This document shows positions 1 through 9,615 of a DNA stretch of 64,000 nucleotides, piece after piece. Positions within the stretch are counted from its first letter, which is position 1, and each line of letters opens with the position of its first letter. The notes under the pieces were generated by a model that saw nothing but the letters and a program-made list of their open reading frames with translations, was not told the origin of the DNA and did not search any database. Origin of the DNA: DAIQRJ01 sp963708795. Lineage in GTDB: Bacteria > Actinomycetota > Actinomycetes > Propionibacteriales > DAIQRJ01. The position numbers and the translations under genes are program-made. The stretch covers positions 162,868-226,867 of the forward strand of contig CAVPUH010000005.1 of the NCBI GenBank assembly GCA_963708795.1, given 5' to 3'.

Positions 1-1474
1 CGAAGGTGTGGCCGGGTTCTTGGACGTTGGCGAACAGCAGGGTTCCGTCGGCGGTGAACGTGGGCCCGCTCATCTCGGAGTAGACGTTGGCACCTGCCCT
101 GCTCTTCGTGCGGACGATGAGGTTGCGGGCGATCGCCTGGGCGCCCACAGTGTCGGCCCAGCTGATCAAGTGGTTGGCCGTGCTGCCATCCTCGGCGATG
201 ATCAGGCTCCCGTATGGAGAGACGTGGACGTTGTCGGGGCCGTCGAAGGCGAGGTCCAAGCTGGGGCCGAGGGTGGTCTCCCAGTCGGGGACGTCTCTGT
301 GGAGAAGGTCGTTGTACGGGAAGTACGCCTTCAGGGTCAGCTTTTGGTCGGCGTAGCCGTAGTGCCAGATCTGCCCGTCGTGTTTGGTGGCGTTCGCGGG
401 GGCGTCGGACCCGGCGAACGCGAAGCTGGCAGCGAAGTAGAGGCCGTGCCGGTCGCCCCAAGCACCCTCGAGCTTCTTGGATCTGGTCACCGCACCGTCG
501 GCGAACTGTCTGCGAACCGAAATCGTGGCGGCCTGGCGGTCGGGCACGGCGAGCCATTCGGTCTCGAACGGGCGGCCAATCTGGGCAGCGGTGACGTAGG
601 CGAGGTCAGGCAGGATGCTGCCATCGCCAGCGCGAACGATCAGCGCTTCGAGGATGCCCTGGTTGCCATCGAGACGAACTCCCAGCCCAGGTCCAATCGT
701 GTCGCCGCTATCGGCGGTCCAGCGATACAGCAGACCGTTCGGGTTGTTGGGGGTCCCGTTACCTGCGTCCTCGGTGAGGTAGACGTGCGTACGGTCGGGC
801 GCGACCACCACTGCTTCATGGGCGTAGCGACCCCAGGCCCTGATCGGTCGCGGCACCTGGACCCGCGGCCGGCCCGGGGCCACCTCGAAGACATAGCCAT
901 GGTCCATCGTGGCCACACCGGCGCCAGCCTTGATCTCGGTTTCTTCGCAGGTCAACCAACTGCGCCACGGAGTGACTCCGCCGGCACAGTTGTTGATCGT
1001 GCCGGACAGGCCCACCCATTCCGAGCGGCGAGTGCCATCGCGGTCGACTTCCACCACGGTGCAACCGCCGCCGATCACACCGTCGTCGTACACGGTGCCA
1101 GGAACCTGCGGCACCGGCCGTAGCGCACCCCCGGCCAGTTCATGGTTCTGTACAAGCCGATATCCGCTTCGATGCCGGAAGACCCCGGTGCCATCGGGCC
1201 TATCCGGCGTCGTCCCGATGACCGTGCCGGTCCCGTCGTGCAAGTCGGTTGCCCCTGACTTGGCCACCACCTCGTACGAGAAATCTGGCGGCAGCGCCAG
1301 CAATGCGTCGGGACCCGCCTGGAGGGGTGGGAACAGCCTGGTCCGACTGCCGTGTGGGCGGGCCGACCCGCGAGCCTCCACCGGCGCCGTCGAGACCACA
1401 CCAGCACCCAGCGCAGCCGCACCCGCCCCGCTCAGCACAGTCCCACGGATCATCTGGCGACGTGTCAATCCCAT
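1..1474 (-). CDS. PhoX/DUF839 family exported protein, partial at window edge
   Basis: The reading frame stays open for about 490 codons from the ATG at 1474 to the window edge, so the C-terminus is missing. The N-terminus has a twin-arginine motif (TRRQMIRG, residues 4-11) followed by a small hydrophobic Ala/Gly-rich stretch, as expected of a Tat-exported protein. About residues 135-185 contain the family's conserved segment (INNCAGG, then TPWRSW, then LTCEET), which is diagnostic for the PhoX/DUF839 beta-propeller family. Members include calcium-iron alkaline phosphatases acting outside the membrane on phosphate esters, but many are of unknown substrate, so phosphatase activity is only inferred. 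No neighbour on the same strand helps define its role. The GTG at 1477 is an alternative start. Confidence 0.85.
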   Translation of the reverse strand, partial: MGLTRRQMIRGTVLSGAGAAALGAGVVSTAPVEARGSARPHGSRTRLFPPLQAGPDALLALPPDFSYEVVAKSGATDLHDGTGTVIGTTPDRPDGTGVFRHRSGYRLVQNHELAGGALRPVPQVPGTVYDDGVIGGGCTVVEVDRDGTRRSEWVGLSGTINNCAGGVTPWRSWLTCEETEIKAGAGVATMDHGYVFEVAPGRPRVQVPRPIRAWGRYAHEAVVVAPDRTHVYLTEDAGNGTPNNPNGLLYRWTADSGDTIGPGLGVRLDGNQGILEALIVRAGDGSILPDLAYVTAAQIGRPFETEWLAVPDRQAATISVRRQFADGAVTRSKKLEGAWGDRHGLYFAASFAFAGSDAPANATKHDGQIWHYGYADQKLTLKAYFPYNDLLHRDVPDWETTLGPSLDLAFDGPDNVHVSPYGSLIIAEDGSTANHLISWADTVGAQAIARNLIVRTKSRAGANVYSEMSGPTFTADGTLLFANVQEPGHTF

Positions 1475-2199
1475 CACAAGCCCCCAATCTCGAGCGGTCG
1501 ACCCGAGCGGTGACCGCGGCCACCTTCGCAGCGTCGCCACCAACCTGCCTCGAGTCAAGAAGCCGGCGTATGCAAACGATTCAAGGGCGAGCGCGTCCGA
1601 TCTGTCAGCGATGGGAAACCTGCCGTGTGGCCGAATCGGAGATGGCCCCGGGTGTTCCGATCTGCCCGGTGTCGTCGATCCGATCGCCCTCGGGGCCGAC
1701 CCAACGATCGCTTGCGTCCCGATCCGCGAAGGCGCAATGGCCGACTCCCATCGCAATGCCGTGCGGTCGCATGAAACGACGGATGCGTCTGCGAAGGATG
1801 TGCGCACCCGTGCCACCGTTTGCGTTCCAGCACCTCGACTACCTCGCTGCGAGCTTCATCGTCCCGCTCGCCTTGCTGCTCCCCGCAGTCTCCCCAGAAC
1901 GAGCGGTCAGTCAGCGACGCCAATCCGGACGCCGGTTGGGTTCCGGTTGTGCGGCAGCGCAATTCAACGCCCCTGTCCAACACAGGCCCCGCTAATCATC
2001 TTGACCACCTGCGCATTGCCCGAACATTGCCAGGTTTCGATCCTCCGTGGTCGGTCGTCCGAGCTGTCACCCGCAGTCCTCGGACGTGGTCCGCGTCGTC
2101 CAGTTCCCGCGTGCTCCACCGGCATCAGGAAACGACTTGCTCGATCCAGCGGGACGAGGTTGGGTCCGTAGTCGGTGCAGCGAACGGGCTGGAGGACAC
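1475..2199. other. Gene-poor stretch, nothing convincing
   Basis: About 725 bases lie between the divergent PhoX-like and methyltransferase genes. The ORFs here have Arg/Ser/Pro-rich low-information translations, and none resembles a known family. I see no tRNA, strong hairpin or repeat. It presumably holds both promoters, but I cannot point to them. Confidence 0.4.
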
Positions 2200-3011
2200 G
2201 TGGGCGACGAGACGATTGTGCTGGTCGACGAGTACGCCGATCCCGACCTGTATGACGCAGAGCTGGCCCGGATCGACCTGGCGGATGTCCCGATGTACCT
2301 CGAGTTCGCATGTCGGTTCGGACCGTCCGTGCTCGACCTGGGCTGCGGGACCGGACGGGTGACCCTCTCGCTGGCCGAAGCCGGCTATGACGTATGCGGA
2401 CTCGACCGAGAACCCGCGATGCTCACCGCAGCCCGGTCGAAGGACACCGCCGGGCGCGTGTCGTGGATCGAGGGCGACGTCCGGAGCTTCGACCTCGACC
2501 AGCGGTACGGCCTCATCATCGAGCCGGGCGCCGCGTTCATGCACATGCTCACCCGTTCCGACCAGGAAGCCATGCTGGCCACCGTCCAGCGTCACCTGCT
2601 GCCCTGACGGCGTGTTCGTACTCGCCACGTTCTTTCCTCGGCCCACCGCCTTCAGCGGGCCGTCCGATCGACAGGCCTGGTTCAGCTACAGCGACCGACG
2701 CGGACGCGTCGTCGACGCCTCCGGCTTCGATGCCTACGACGCGTTCAGCCAGACGAACATCGAAACGGCCTTCCGCACCCGACCCGCGACCGTCACGACA
2801 CCAGCACTGGCGCGACAGCGACGACACCGACCACACCGAGCGATCGGACCTCAAGCTTCGCTACTGCTATCCACAGGAGCTCGAGGCGCTGCTCACCTGT
2901 AACGGCTTCGAGATCATCGAGAGCTATGGCGCTTACGACCTCTCGCCGCTCGACTCGACGAGCAGATCGATCATCTACCTGTGTCGTGCGCGCGCCCGCG
3001 CCAACGGATGA
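2200..3011 (+). CDS. Class I SAM-dependent methyltransferase, split by two frameshifts
   Basis: The GTG at 2200 is chosen because a GGAGG lies at 2191-2195. The first frame gives the SAM-binding motif I (VLDLGCGTGRV), then the acidic end of strand 2 (GLDRE) and IEGDVRSF, a typical class I Rossmann methyltransferase. Translation stops at about 2607 just after RHLLP, but the family-like continuation (DGVFVLATFFPR) is one frame over. A second shift near 2800 leads to the C-terminal part (LKLRYCYPQELEALL, then GFEIIESYGAYDL) ending at 3011. Each shift equals one extra base. The assembled product would be about 270 residues, normal for the family. The substrate cannot be told. Either the gene is inactive or the assembly has indels. 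Confidence 0.7.
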
Positions 3012-3641
3012 TGGAAGCCCGCTCGACCACGTGCCCGCGTTCCGCTGCCAGTCGATGTGCTCATCAACGGACCCGGCATCACCGCTTTTGCCAGGCACGC
3101 CCCGGCACATCGATCCCGCTCGGAGCCGCTCCAACAGCGCGCGCGTCACTGAGAAGGAACAGGTCAGTGGTACCGGGGGACTGCCGCCCGCTGGGGTGAA
3201 CCCCACGCCCAGATCACTGGCCTGGGGCTTGTCGATCGTGATCCGCAGATCACTGTCGGCCCCTGGACGTGCCCAAGCCTGTGGCGGTGGCGCTGGTACC
3301 CAGCCGATTCCTACCAAACGGGGGCAGTCGCAGTCGATGTCTGGGTCGACCCCGAGTACCGGCTGGCCAGGCGCCACCCACACTCGGAAGACCGTGGTCG
3401 AGTCGTCGCTCGTCACGTGGTCGATGCGGGCGACGAAGGTGCTGTCAAGGACGGTGAGCCCAACCTCTTCGGCAATTTCGCGTGCCAGCGCCGTCTCCGG
3501 TGACTCGCCGGTCTCGACGCCGCCGCCGGGCAGTGTCAGGTAGAGCTGACCGTCATGGCGACCGGCTCGGCCTCGAGCTCGCTGCTGGACCATCAGCACC
3601 CGGCCGTGCTCCTCGATGATCCCCGCCACCCGTTCGCGCAC
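2793..3641 (-). CDS. Nudix hydrolase, C-terminus doubtful
   Basis: From a GTG at 3641 the product begins VRERVAGIIEEHGRVLMVQQ and carries a clear Nudix box (GGGVETGESPETALAREIA followed by EEVGL), whose REXXEE glutamates bind the metal for cleaving nucleoside-diphosphate-linked substrates. The preceding ORF up to 3938 is Arg/Gly-rich and unlikely to be coding. The frame runs on to 2793, overlapping the convergent methyltransferase by about 220 bases and losing family-like character after about residue 160. The true stop is therefore probably near 3100, with another single-base error in between. The substrate is unknown, and the domain assignment is secure. Confidence 0.7.
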   Translation of the reverse strand: MRERVAGIIEEHGRVLMVQQRARGRAGRHDGQLYLTLPGGGVETGESPETALAREIAEEVGLTVLDSTFVARIDHVTSDDSTTVFRVWVAPGQPVLGVDPDIDCDCPRLVGIGWVPAPPPQAWARPGADSDLRITIDKPQASDLGVGFTPAGGSPPVPLTCSFSVTRALLERLRAGSMCRGVPGKSGDAGSVDEHIDWQRNAGTWSSGLPSSVGAGARTTQVDDRSARRVERREVVSAIALDDLEAVTGEQRLELLWIAVAKLEVRSLGVVGVVAVAPVLVS

Positions 3642-3935
3642 GACCCAACCCTGCCATCGACTCGATCCCCGGGTCGAACATAACCTGACGAGACTGGAGC
3701 CGCCGAACACGGCTCCGTCACGACGGCGGGCACCGCCTCGATCATCCTCATGCGGAACCGGCGCGGTCACCTTCAGGCCCCTGCCAGCCGTTCGACAGCC
3801 TCCGCCGCGGCCGCATTCACGGCCCTCCGGCCCGCATACACGGCAGGCGCTGGTGCCTCCGGACCGCATGTGGCAGATCATGAACGACCGTCGGGGGACG
3901 ATGCTGGGTCTGTTGCCGGGTGCGTCGAAGAACCG

Positions 3936-4135
3936 CACCGGCGGACTGGCGGACTACATGAGCCCGGCCCACCCTGCACCTGGGCCACGACGAACCACAC
4001 GACCCCATCGCCCGCGCGAACTGGCTACCAGCACCTGATGACCAGTTCTGCCTCATCATCCGCGCCTACGTACCCACCGAGGCCATCATCGACGCCAGCT
4101 ACACCTTCCCGAACGTCATCCGGGCGGGCGATTGA
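3936..4135 (+). pseudogene. C-terminal remnant of a DUF1254/DUF1214 protein
   Basis: Read in pieces, this stretch gives LHLGHDEPHDP, then ARANWLPAPDDQFCLIIRAY and a YTFPNVIRAGD ending at a TGA at 4133-4135. The NWLPAP motif and the following (I/L)RxYxP pattern are characteristic of the C-terminal DUF1214 domain. The upstream 150 bases show no convincing matching frame, so only the tail can be supported. It lies directly before a second, longer copy of the same family, so the two may be tandem paralogues of which this one is nearly gone, or this segment may be badly assembled. Confidence 0.5.
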
Positions 4136-4299
4136 CGCGGCATGGACGCCTGGGATGCGGTTACGTGCCACTAGGCGAGGCGATCACCACACCTGGGTGA
4201 TGCTCGAGACCGTCATCGACTGGACAGTGGACGCGTGCCCGACCTCGCCCGTCGCGCCAGGCCGTCTATCCGGCCGGCCAACCCGTGAAGGAGCTCCCC

Positions 4300-5760
4300 A
4301 TGACCGACGTCACCCCAGGCTTCAACACGCCGATTCCCCCAAGATCATGACGCCGGACTCGGTGGCCACCCGGCTCGGCACGCTGGAGTTCTTCGACGGG
4401 ATGCCGACCGATGCGACCACCGCGCGGTCGTCTTCGAGCACCTCGACGTTCCTCGCGGGCGTCGAGGTGTTCCTCGACCGTCCCGGCGGCGTCGCTCGAG
4501 GCGATGCGCCGGGCAACGAGTCGTGGGCGGACCGCCGCGAACAAGGTCGTCATCTTCGACGACCTGATGGACTCCAACTCGCTGTTCCTGACCGGCAACA
4601 CCGACACCGTGTACGCCCTCGCGGTCCTCGACCTCGACCGGACGGGCCGACCGTCGTCGAGATCCCGCCCGGTCTGCGGACCGGGCACGGTCGACGACGC
4701 GTGGTTCCGGTTCGTCATCGACATGGGCGCACCCGGCCCCGACCGCGGGCAGGGCGGCAAGTACCTGATCCTCCCGCGCGGCTACGACGGCGAGTGCCCG
4801 ACGGGTACTTCTCGGCCGCATCGCCGAGCTACGTCAACTGGATCGTCCTGCGCGGGTTCCTCGTCGACGGCAGGCCCGATCGCCGCGTCGAAGATGTTCC
4901 GGGACGGCGTCAAGATCTACCCGCTCGTCGCAGGCGACGATCCGCCGGCGATGGAGTTCCTCAACGCGTCCGGCCAGACGTTCAACACGATCCACGCCAA
5001 CAACGTCGAGTTCTACGACGGAGCTGCACGCCGTCATCGACCGCGAACCGGTCGACCTGATCGACCCCGAGACCCGTGGGCTGCTGGCCAGCATCGGCAT
5101 CCGCAAGGGCCAGCCGTTCGAGCCGGACGACCGGTTGCGGGCGATCCTCGTCGACGCCGCCGCGGTCGCCAACGCCACCGCCCGCGCCGTGTTCTTCCAG
5201 ACCCGCGTGGCCGACAACTTCCTGTACGAGGGCAGCTACTGGAAGCGCGGCTTCTTCGGCGGCGACTACCAGTTCCTCCTCGACGGCGGCGGCAACGAGC
5301 GCAACCTCGACGCCCGCACCGCGTTCTTCTACATGGCCACGGTCAACACCCCGGCGATGGCGATGAAGATGGTCGGCCGCGGCTCCCAGTACGCCGTGCT
5401 GTCGACCGCGACAGCAACGGCAACTACCTCGACGGCGCCAACACGTACCGCCTCAACATCCCGGCCGACGTGCCCGGCCAAGGACTTCTGGTCGGTCGTC
5501 GTGTACGACCCGCAGACACGCTCCGAGCTGCAGACGGACAACCGCTTCCCGAGCAAGAACAACCACGGACGACCTCACCGTCAACGCTGACGGCTCCGTC
5601 GACCTCTTCTTCGGACCCGCAGCCAGCCGACGGCCCCGAGGCCAACTGGATCCAGACGGTGCCGGGCAAGGGATGGTTCACCATCCTGCGCCTCTACGGT
5701 CCGCTCGAGCCGTGGTTCGACAAGACCTGGCGACCCGGCGAGATCGAACTCGTCAACTGA
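4300..5760 (+). pseudogene. DUF1254/DUF1214 family protein, many frameshifts
   Basis: The start ATG at 4300 follows an AAGGAG at 4287-4292. Conserved pieces occur in the correct order but in alternating frames: SVATRLGTLEFFDGMP, then DLMDSNSLFLTGNTDTVYAL, GGKYLILPRGYDG, PSYVNWIVLRGFL, FLNASGQTFNTIHANN, YEGSYWKRGFFGGDYQFL, then ANWIQTVPGKGWFTILRLYGP. The last is the DUF1214 signature. At least six frame changes are needed for a protein of about 480 residues, far more than in any other gene here, so this is either a real decaying gene or a local assembly problem. DUF1254/DUF1214 proteins are usually secreted or membrane-associated and of unknown biochemical function. Confidence 0.7.
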
Positions 5761-5835
5761 CCACGCCAGTTCAGCACCGCCGCCCACAGCACGGATGCGG
5801 CGGATGTTCTCCGGTTCGTCGCGTCGAACGCGCGC

Positions 5836-7011
5836 TCAATCCCCACTGACGATCACCAGTTCGTTGCCTTCGGGATCGGCGACCCGCCAGCGACCGCGCG
5901 ACTCGTCAAGGAGCCGACCACCGGCTGCCAGGGTCGTCGCGAGGCGCGGCCGCGCGAAGTCCGACGGCACGGCGAGCTCGAAGTGGATGCGGTTGCGCTG
6001 TCGTCGACGCTCCGTCTCCGAGGTGTCGATCTCTTGGAACACCAGCACCGGGGTCAGCCGTCGAGGATCATGGATGTCGCTCACCCCGGCTCGCAGGTCG
6101 CGGGTGTACCCGAGTGCGGCCAGCCAGAAGGCGCGGACAGCGGCGACGTCCGCGGCGTCGAGGAAGAGCTGAACGAAGCGCGGTAGCCGCGGATCGGCAG
6201 TCGCCCCGAGTTCGCGGGCCGCCGTCTGGAGGTTTGCGGCGAGGTCGGTGAAATCGAGCTCGAGGCCGTGGGCCTCGTCCTCCCACTGATCCTTACCGCT
6301 GTCGATGACCACGAGCCCGGGGCGGAGGTCGATCAGTAACGGGAAGCCAGTGTCGTCGGCCAGCGCCGCTGCTGCCGCCGCCAGGTCACGCTGCTGCGTC
6401 GGTGACGAAGTGCGGTAGCACGCCATCGCACTGAATACCGCCTGCCAGTCCGCTGTTCGGCCCGTCTCGCTCAGCGCATCGCCCGGCACCAGGTCCACCT
6501 CGTTGCCGTCCGGGTCGGTGTGGCAGACCCCGTACGGGCCGAAGGCCTCACCGAGACCCGCCTGCTCGACCACCGTGGCCGGCCGCACGACGTCGAGGTG
6601 GATGCGGTTTCGCAGCGGCCGTCGCTCGGTCGACTGCCGGATCCGTATCGCGGGGTCGCGTCGCAACGGATCCGCCAGGCCGCCCTCATCCGCGGGTGCG
6701 TAGTCGAGGACGCGCCGCCAGAAGCGCCTGACCTTAGACGGGTTCGCGGATTCGAACACCACGCTCAGGTCCTGCAGCACGTCCGGGCTTGCGACCAGCC
6801 CGAGATCTCGAGCGGTCGTCGACACCGCCTCGGCGTTCTCGTCTGAGTCGAGGCGCACCCGGATGCCTGTCGCGCGCACGTCGACCACGATCTCGGCCGA
6901 CAGTTCCACGATCCGCCCGGCCAGGGCAGTCCCCTCGTTCAGCGAGGCCGCACCGAACCATGCCGTCGCGACGCCGTCGAGCACCCGCCAATCCGCGCCG
7001 ATCCCTGTCAT
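5836..7011 (-). CDS. Double (PCD-like + VOC) repeat protein
   Basis: The 391-residue product begins at the ATG at 7011, which overlaps the TGA of the upstream acetyltransferase as ATGA, suggesting coupled translation. It is built from two copies of one unit. Residues about 7-85 resemble pterin-4a-carbinolamine dehydratase and 86-180 are a VOC (glyoxalase/bleomycin-resistance) fold with HLDV and EVDLVPGD strands. Residues about 188-290 and 291-391 repeat the pair, both starting at ADW(R/Q). VOC proteins use paired beta-alpha-beta-beta-beta modules to bind metal or sequester small molecules. The pterin dehydratase catalytic histidines are not evident, so that half may be structural. The ligand is unknown. 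Confidence 0.8.
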   Translation of the reverse strand: MTGIGADWRVLDGVATAWFGAASLNEGTALAGRIVELSAEIVVDVRATGIRVRLDSDENAEAVSTTARDLGLVASPDVLQDLSVVFESANPSKVRRFWRRVLDYAPADEGGLADPLRRDPAIRIRQSTERRPLRNRIHLDVVRPATVVEQAGLGEAFGPYGVCHTDPDGNEVDLVPGDALSETGRTADWQAVFSAMACYRTSSPTQQRDLAAAAAALADDTGFPLLIDLRPGLVVIDSGKDQWEDEAHGLELDFTDLAANLQTAARELGATADPRLPRFVQLFLDAADVAAVRAFWLAALGYTRDLRAGVSDIHDPRRLTPVLVFQEIDTSETERRRQRNRIHFELAVPSDFARPRLATTLAAGGRLLDESRGRWRVADPEGNELVIVSGD

Positions 7012-7807
7012 GCCCGGCACTGTAGAGCCCGATCCGGACGATCTCCTACCGGATGAGGGCTCACGTCCCGCTGACGTTTCGGTTGTGCACGGGTCGATCC
7101 GTCGAGTCGGGCTGCGAAGTCCACCCGCATGACGACTTTCCGCTTCGTCGGCTGGTGTACTTCGACGAAACCCGCTCGAGCGAAGGTCTCGCGGGTGCCG
7201 ACGTGACCGCCCTCGACGAGATCGGGGTAGCCCTCGATCGCTCGGGCGCCGCGTGCCCTGGCAAAGTCGACGGCAGCCTCGGCGAGTGCGTGACTGATAC
7301 CGCGGCGACCATGTCCGGCGACGGGTCAGGAAGCACGTCAACGCCCACACCGTGCTGTCGGACTTGTCCTCGTCGCGGCCGACCCAGGGCACGCGGTTGT
7401 TGCGCAGCAGGCGCAGATGATCGGGTCGAGGGGCGACGGCACACCAGCCGACCGGCTTGCCGTCGACGTAGGCCGACCAGGCCGGTGGTCGTGGCTGCCT
7501 CCGGCTGGCCACAGGCCGTCTGCTCCCGAAGCCGGGTGGCGAGTTCGTCGGGGCCTTCCGAAGCCCACGACTCGCCGGGACTCATCCGGAACCGTTGGCA
7601 CCAGCAGCGAGCCGGGTCGCCACGCGAGCCGAACAACGTCTGCAGGTCAGCCCACGTCGCCTCGTTCGCGGGGGCAATCGTCAACTGATCGGGGCTGATC
7701 TGGGGTGGTGTGCGCGGGCGTGTCGTCGATCTGTCGGGAGCCGTCGCCGGTCGCTCTGCCATGCGTGGGGTGGCGATGGAGGGTCTGGTCACATCGTCGG
7801 TCACCAT
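7008..7807 (-). CDS. GNAT family N-acetyltransferase, two frameshifts
   Basis: The first frame (from ATG 7807) gives WADLQTLFGSRGDPARCWCQRF, typical of a subgroup of GNAT proteins with a conserved CWCQ segment. Near 7500 the frame moves by one base to WSAYVDGKPVGWCAVAPR, then near 7330 by one more base to the acetyl-CoA-binding region (GRRGISHALAEAAVDFAR, then ARAGFVEVHQPTKRKVVMR). The last frame ends in TGA at 7010-7008, overlapping the ATG of the VOC gene. The ordered family motifs argue for one gene of about 260 residues with two surplus bases. GNAT enzymes acetylate amines, and the substrate here cannot be deduced. Confidence 0.75.
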
Positions 7808-7840
7808 GTGGCCGGAGCGTACGCGCCATGTCCGGCGAGC

Positions 7841-8650
7841 TCAGCGTCCAGCAGGGGGCAGCTGCCCCGGGCGCGGCCGGAGCTTGAAGATCAGGATGCC
7901 GAGGTACTTGTTCATCCATGCCTGCTTGTGCGGGAACCGTCGTCGCGCATCCTCGGACAGCTGAGGCTCGGTTGCCGCCTCGATCCACAAGCCCGCCGCA
8001 CTGAACACATTGATCAGGTCGGACATGGTGTACGGGCGTTTCGTGAGCGAGATCTGGTCATTCCAGCCTGCGTGGCGGTAGGAGTAGGACGAAGCGGAGA
8101 AGTACTCCTCGCCCAGGGAGGTCCCATTCTGTTCGGCCCGCTCGACCGCGTATCGGATCGGCTGGGTCCTGGTCAACACGATGAATCCGTCGTTGGTCAG
8201 CATGTCCCGTGCTGTCCGCAGGGCGCGCACGGGATCCTTCGCATAGCCGAAGGACTGCAAGAACAGGATCCGATCGAACCGCCGACCGGCAAGGCCGGGA
8301 ACCGAAGCCAGATCAGAGAGATCAGCTTGGATGAGCTCCAAGCCAGGCGGCCGAGCTGTGATGAAGGTGCCGCTGATGTCGATACCGACAGAGGCGACAG
8401 CACCATCTCGAACCAGCTCAGCGATCTTCGCACCGTTGCCGCACCCGGCATCGAGCACCGACCTGCCCTTGACGTCACCCAGAACCTCGCGCTCGGCCGG
8501 CCACTCGACCAGCCGATCCAGGGAGTCCTTCCTCGTTCGCGCCTGCTCGTAACCCGCTGCGAGTTCGAGCCACGGCCGGCTCGCATCCCCACCGCCTGCC
8601 AGGCGAGAGCTCGTTGGCTTGGAAGAGTCGTCTGACGCCACAGAGCACAC
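7841..8650 (-). CDS. Class I SAM-dependent methyltransferase
   Basis: This frame contains motif I (SVLDAGCGNGAKIAEL), VGIDISGTF, IQADLSDLA and FDRILFLQSFGYA, so it is an intact Rossmann-fold methyltransferase of about 260-270 residues. The annotated ORF could extend to 8800, but that would overlap the upstream kinase gene, so the GTG at 8650 (or 8641) just after that gene's stop is preferred. No good ribosome site marks either. It sits in a closely spaced minus-strand run with a phosphotransferase upstream (gap about 31 bases) and a GNAT gene downstream (gap 33), all small-molecule-modifying types. The substrate is unknown. Confidence 0.8.
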   Translation of the reverse strand: MCSVASDDSSKPTSSRLAGGGDASRPWLELAAGYEQARTRKDSLDRLVEWPAEREVLGDVKGRSVLDAGCGNGAKIAELVRDGAVASVGIDISGTFITARPPGLELIQADLSDLASVPGLAGRRFDRILFLQSFGYAKDPVRALRTARDMLTNDGFIVLTRTQPIRYAVERAEQNGTSLGEEYFSASSYSYRHAGWNDQISLTKRPYTMSDLINVFSAAGLWIEAATEPQLSEDARRRFPHKQAWMNKYLGILIFKLRPRPGQLPPAGR

Positions 8651-8681
8651 GATAGTGCGTCCGCGCGGCAGCGAGCCGATA

Positions 8682-9605
8682 TCACATGAGCAGACCCTCG
8701 AGCTCTGGAAGCCGCTCGAACATGTCGGGCAGGCCGCGCACACCGTTGCGCGCGGACTCGTGCGACAAGGCCAGTTCCGGGCCGGTACTCGACTCGGCAC
8801 CGGCGAGACAGCGGAGGATGTTCCATCTCGTGTGCCCGAGCCAACCGCTGATCATGTAAGCGAACCAGGCCGGACCCGGCGGCGGCAGGACTCCGCCTTC
8901 TGCGACATAGCCGTCGAGGACCGAGCGGAAGATCGCTGGTTCGATCGTGTCGAAGCCAGGTCCCTTTGCGACGCTCAGCGCGGTCGAGCCGAGCTCGCCG
9001 GCCAGGTCGAGCATTCCCGAGAGCTCCCAGTCGAGCACCACCGGCCGACCGGCCCGAACGAGCAGGTTCCACGGCTGGATGTCCTTGTGCGTCAGCACGA
9101 TCGGACCCGGCCGTTCGCAGGTGTCGACGAAGTGGGCGATAGCGAGGAACGTCTCGACGTGGGAGGCGAGATCGTCGGCCCACGGCTGTCCTGTCGCCGC
9201 CGCCTGCTCGGCAAGTTCGGGCCAATCCCATGAAACTGGTTCCTCGGCGGACCTCTGCGTCCAGTCGACGTCGAGCGCGTGGATGCGCGCGAGGATCTCA
9301 CCGACCTCGAATGCGTACTCCGCCGACACCGGCGCCTCCGGCAGCTTGTCTCCCTCGACCCACCGGTGTACGAGCGCGTCGTGGTCTGCCGAGATCGGCT
9401 CTGGCATGGGGACGCCGGCGGCGAAGGCCGCGCGCTCGAGCACGAACACGTCATCGACGCGGTACGGCCAGCGGCGATCGACGAGATTCAGCTCCTTGAC
9501 TGCGAACGAGCCTTGGTCGGTGTCAAGGCGGTAGGTCCGGTTGGCGAACCCACCGTGGACACGGATCATCGGCCCGATCGGCACGCCGAGAGACGAAAGG
9601 TCCAT
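8682..9605 (-). CDS. Aminoglycoside phosphotransferase (APH) family kinase
   Basis: The 307-residue protein has the APH/choline-kinase core: nucleotide-binding lysine in FAVKELN, the catalytic Brenner-type loop (LTHKDIQPWNLL, with Asp and Asn), and the metal-binding aspartate in VVLDWELSG. Such enzymes phosphorylate hydroxyls of aminoglycosides, macrolides, homoserine, choline or sugars, and sequence alone does not say which. It is in the middle of a minus-strand operon between an alpha/beta hydrolase (gap 10 bases) and a methyltransferase. A resistance role is possible but only inferred. Confidence 0.85.
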   Translation of the reverse strand: MDLSSLGVPIGPMIRVHGGFANRTYRLDTDQGSFAVKELNLVDRRWPYRVDDVFVLERAAFAAGVPMPEPISADHDALVHRWVEGDKLPEAPVSAEYAFEVGEILARIHALDVDWTQRSAEEPVSWDWPELAEQAAATGQPWADDLASHVETFLAIAHFVDTCERPGPIVLTHKDIQPWNLLVRAGRPVVLDWELSGMLDLAGELGSTALSVAKGPGFDTIEPAIFRSVLDGYVAEGGVLPPPGPAWFAYMISGWLGHTRWNILRCLAGAESSTGPELALSHESARNGVRGLPDMFERLPELEGLLM

Positions 9606-9615
9606 CCCGCGCTAT

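Noticed and set aside
8..1123. 371-codon plus-strand frame opposite the PhoX-like gene
   Set aside because: Gly/Val/Arg-rich translation without family motifs; the minus strand has a clear PhoX/DUF839 protein with Tat signal.
1555..1983. 142-codon minus-strand frame in the first gene-poor region
   Set aside because: Low-information Arg/Ser/Thr-rich translation, no ribosome site, no family.
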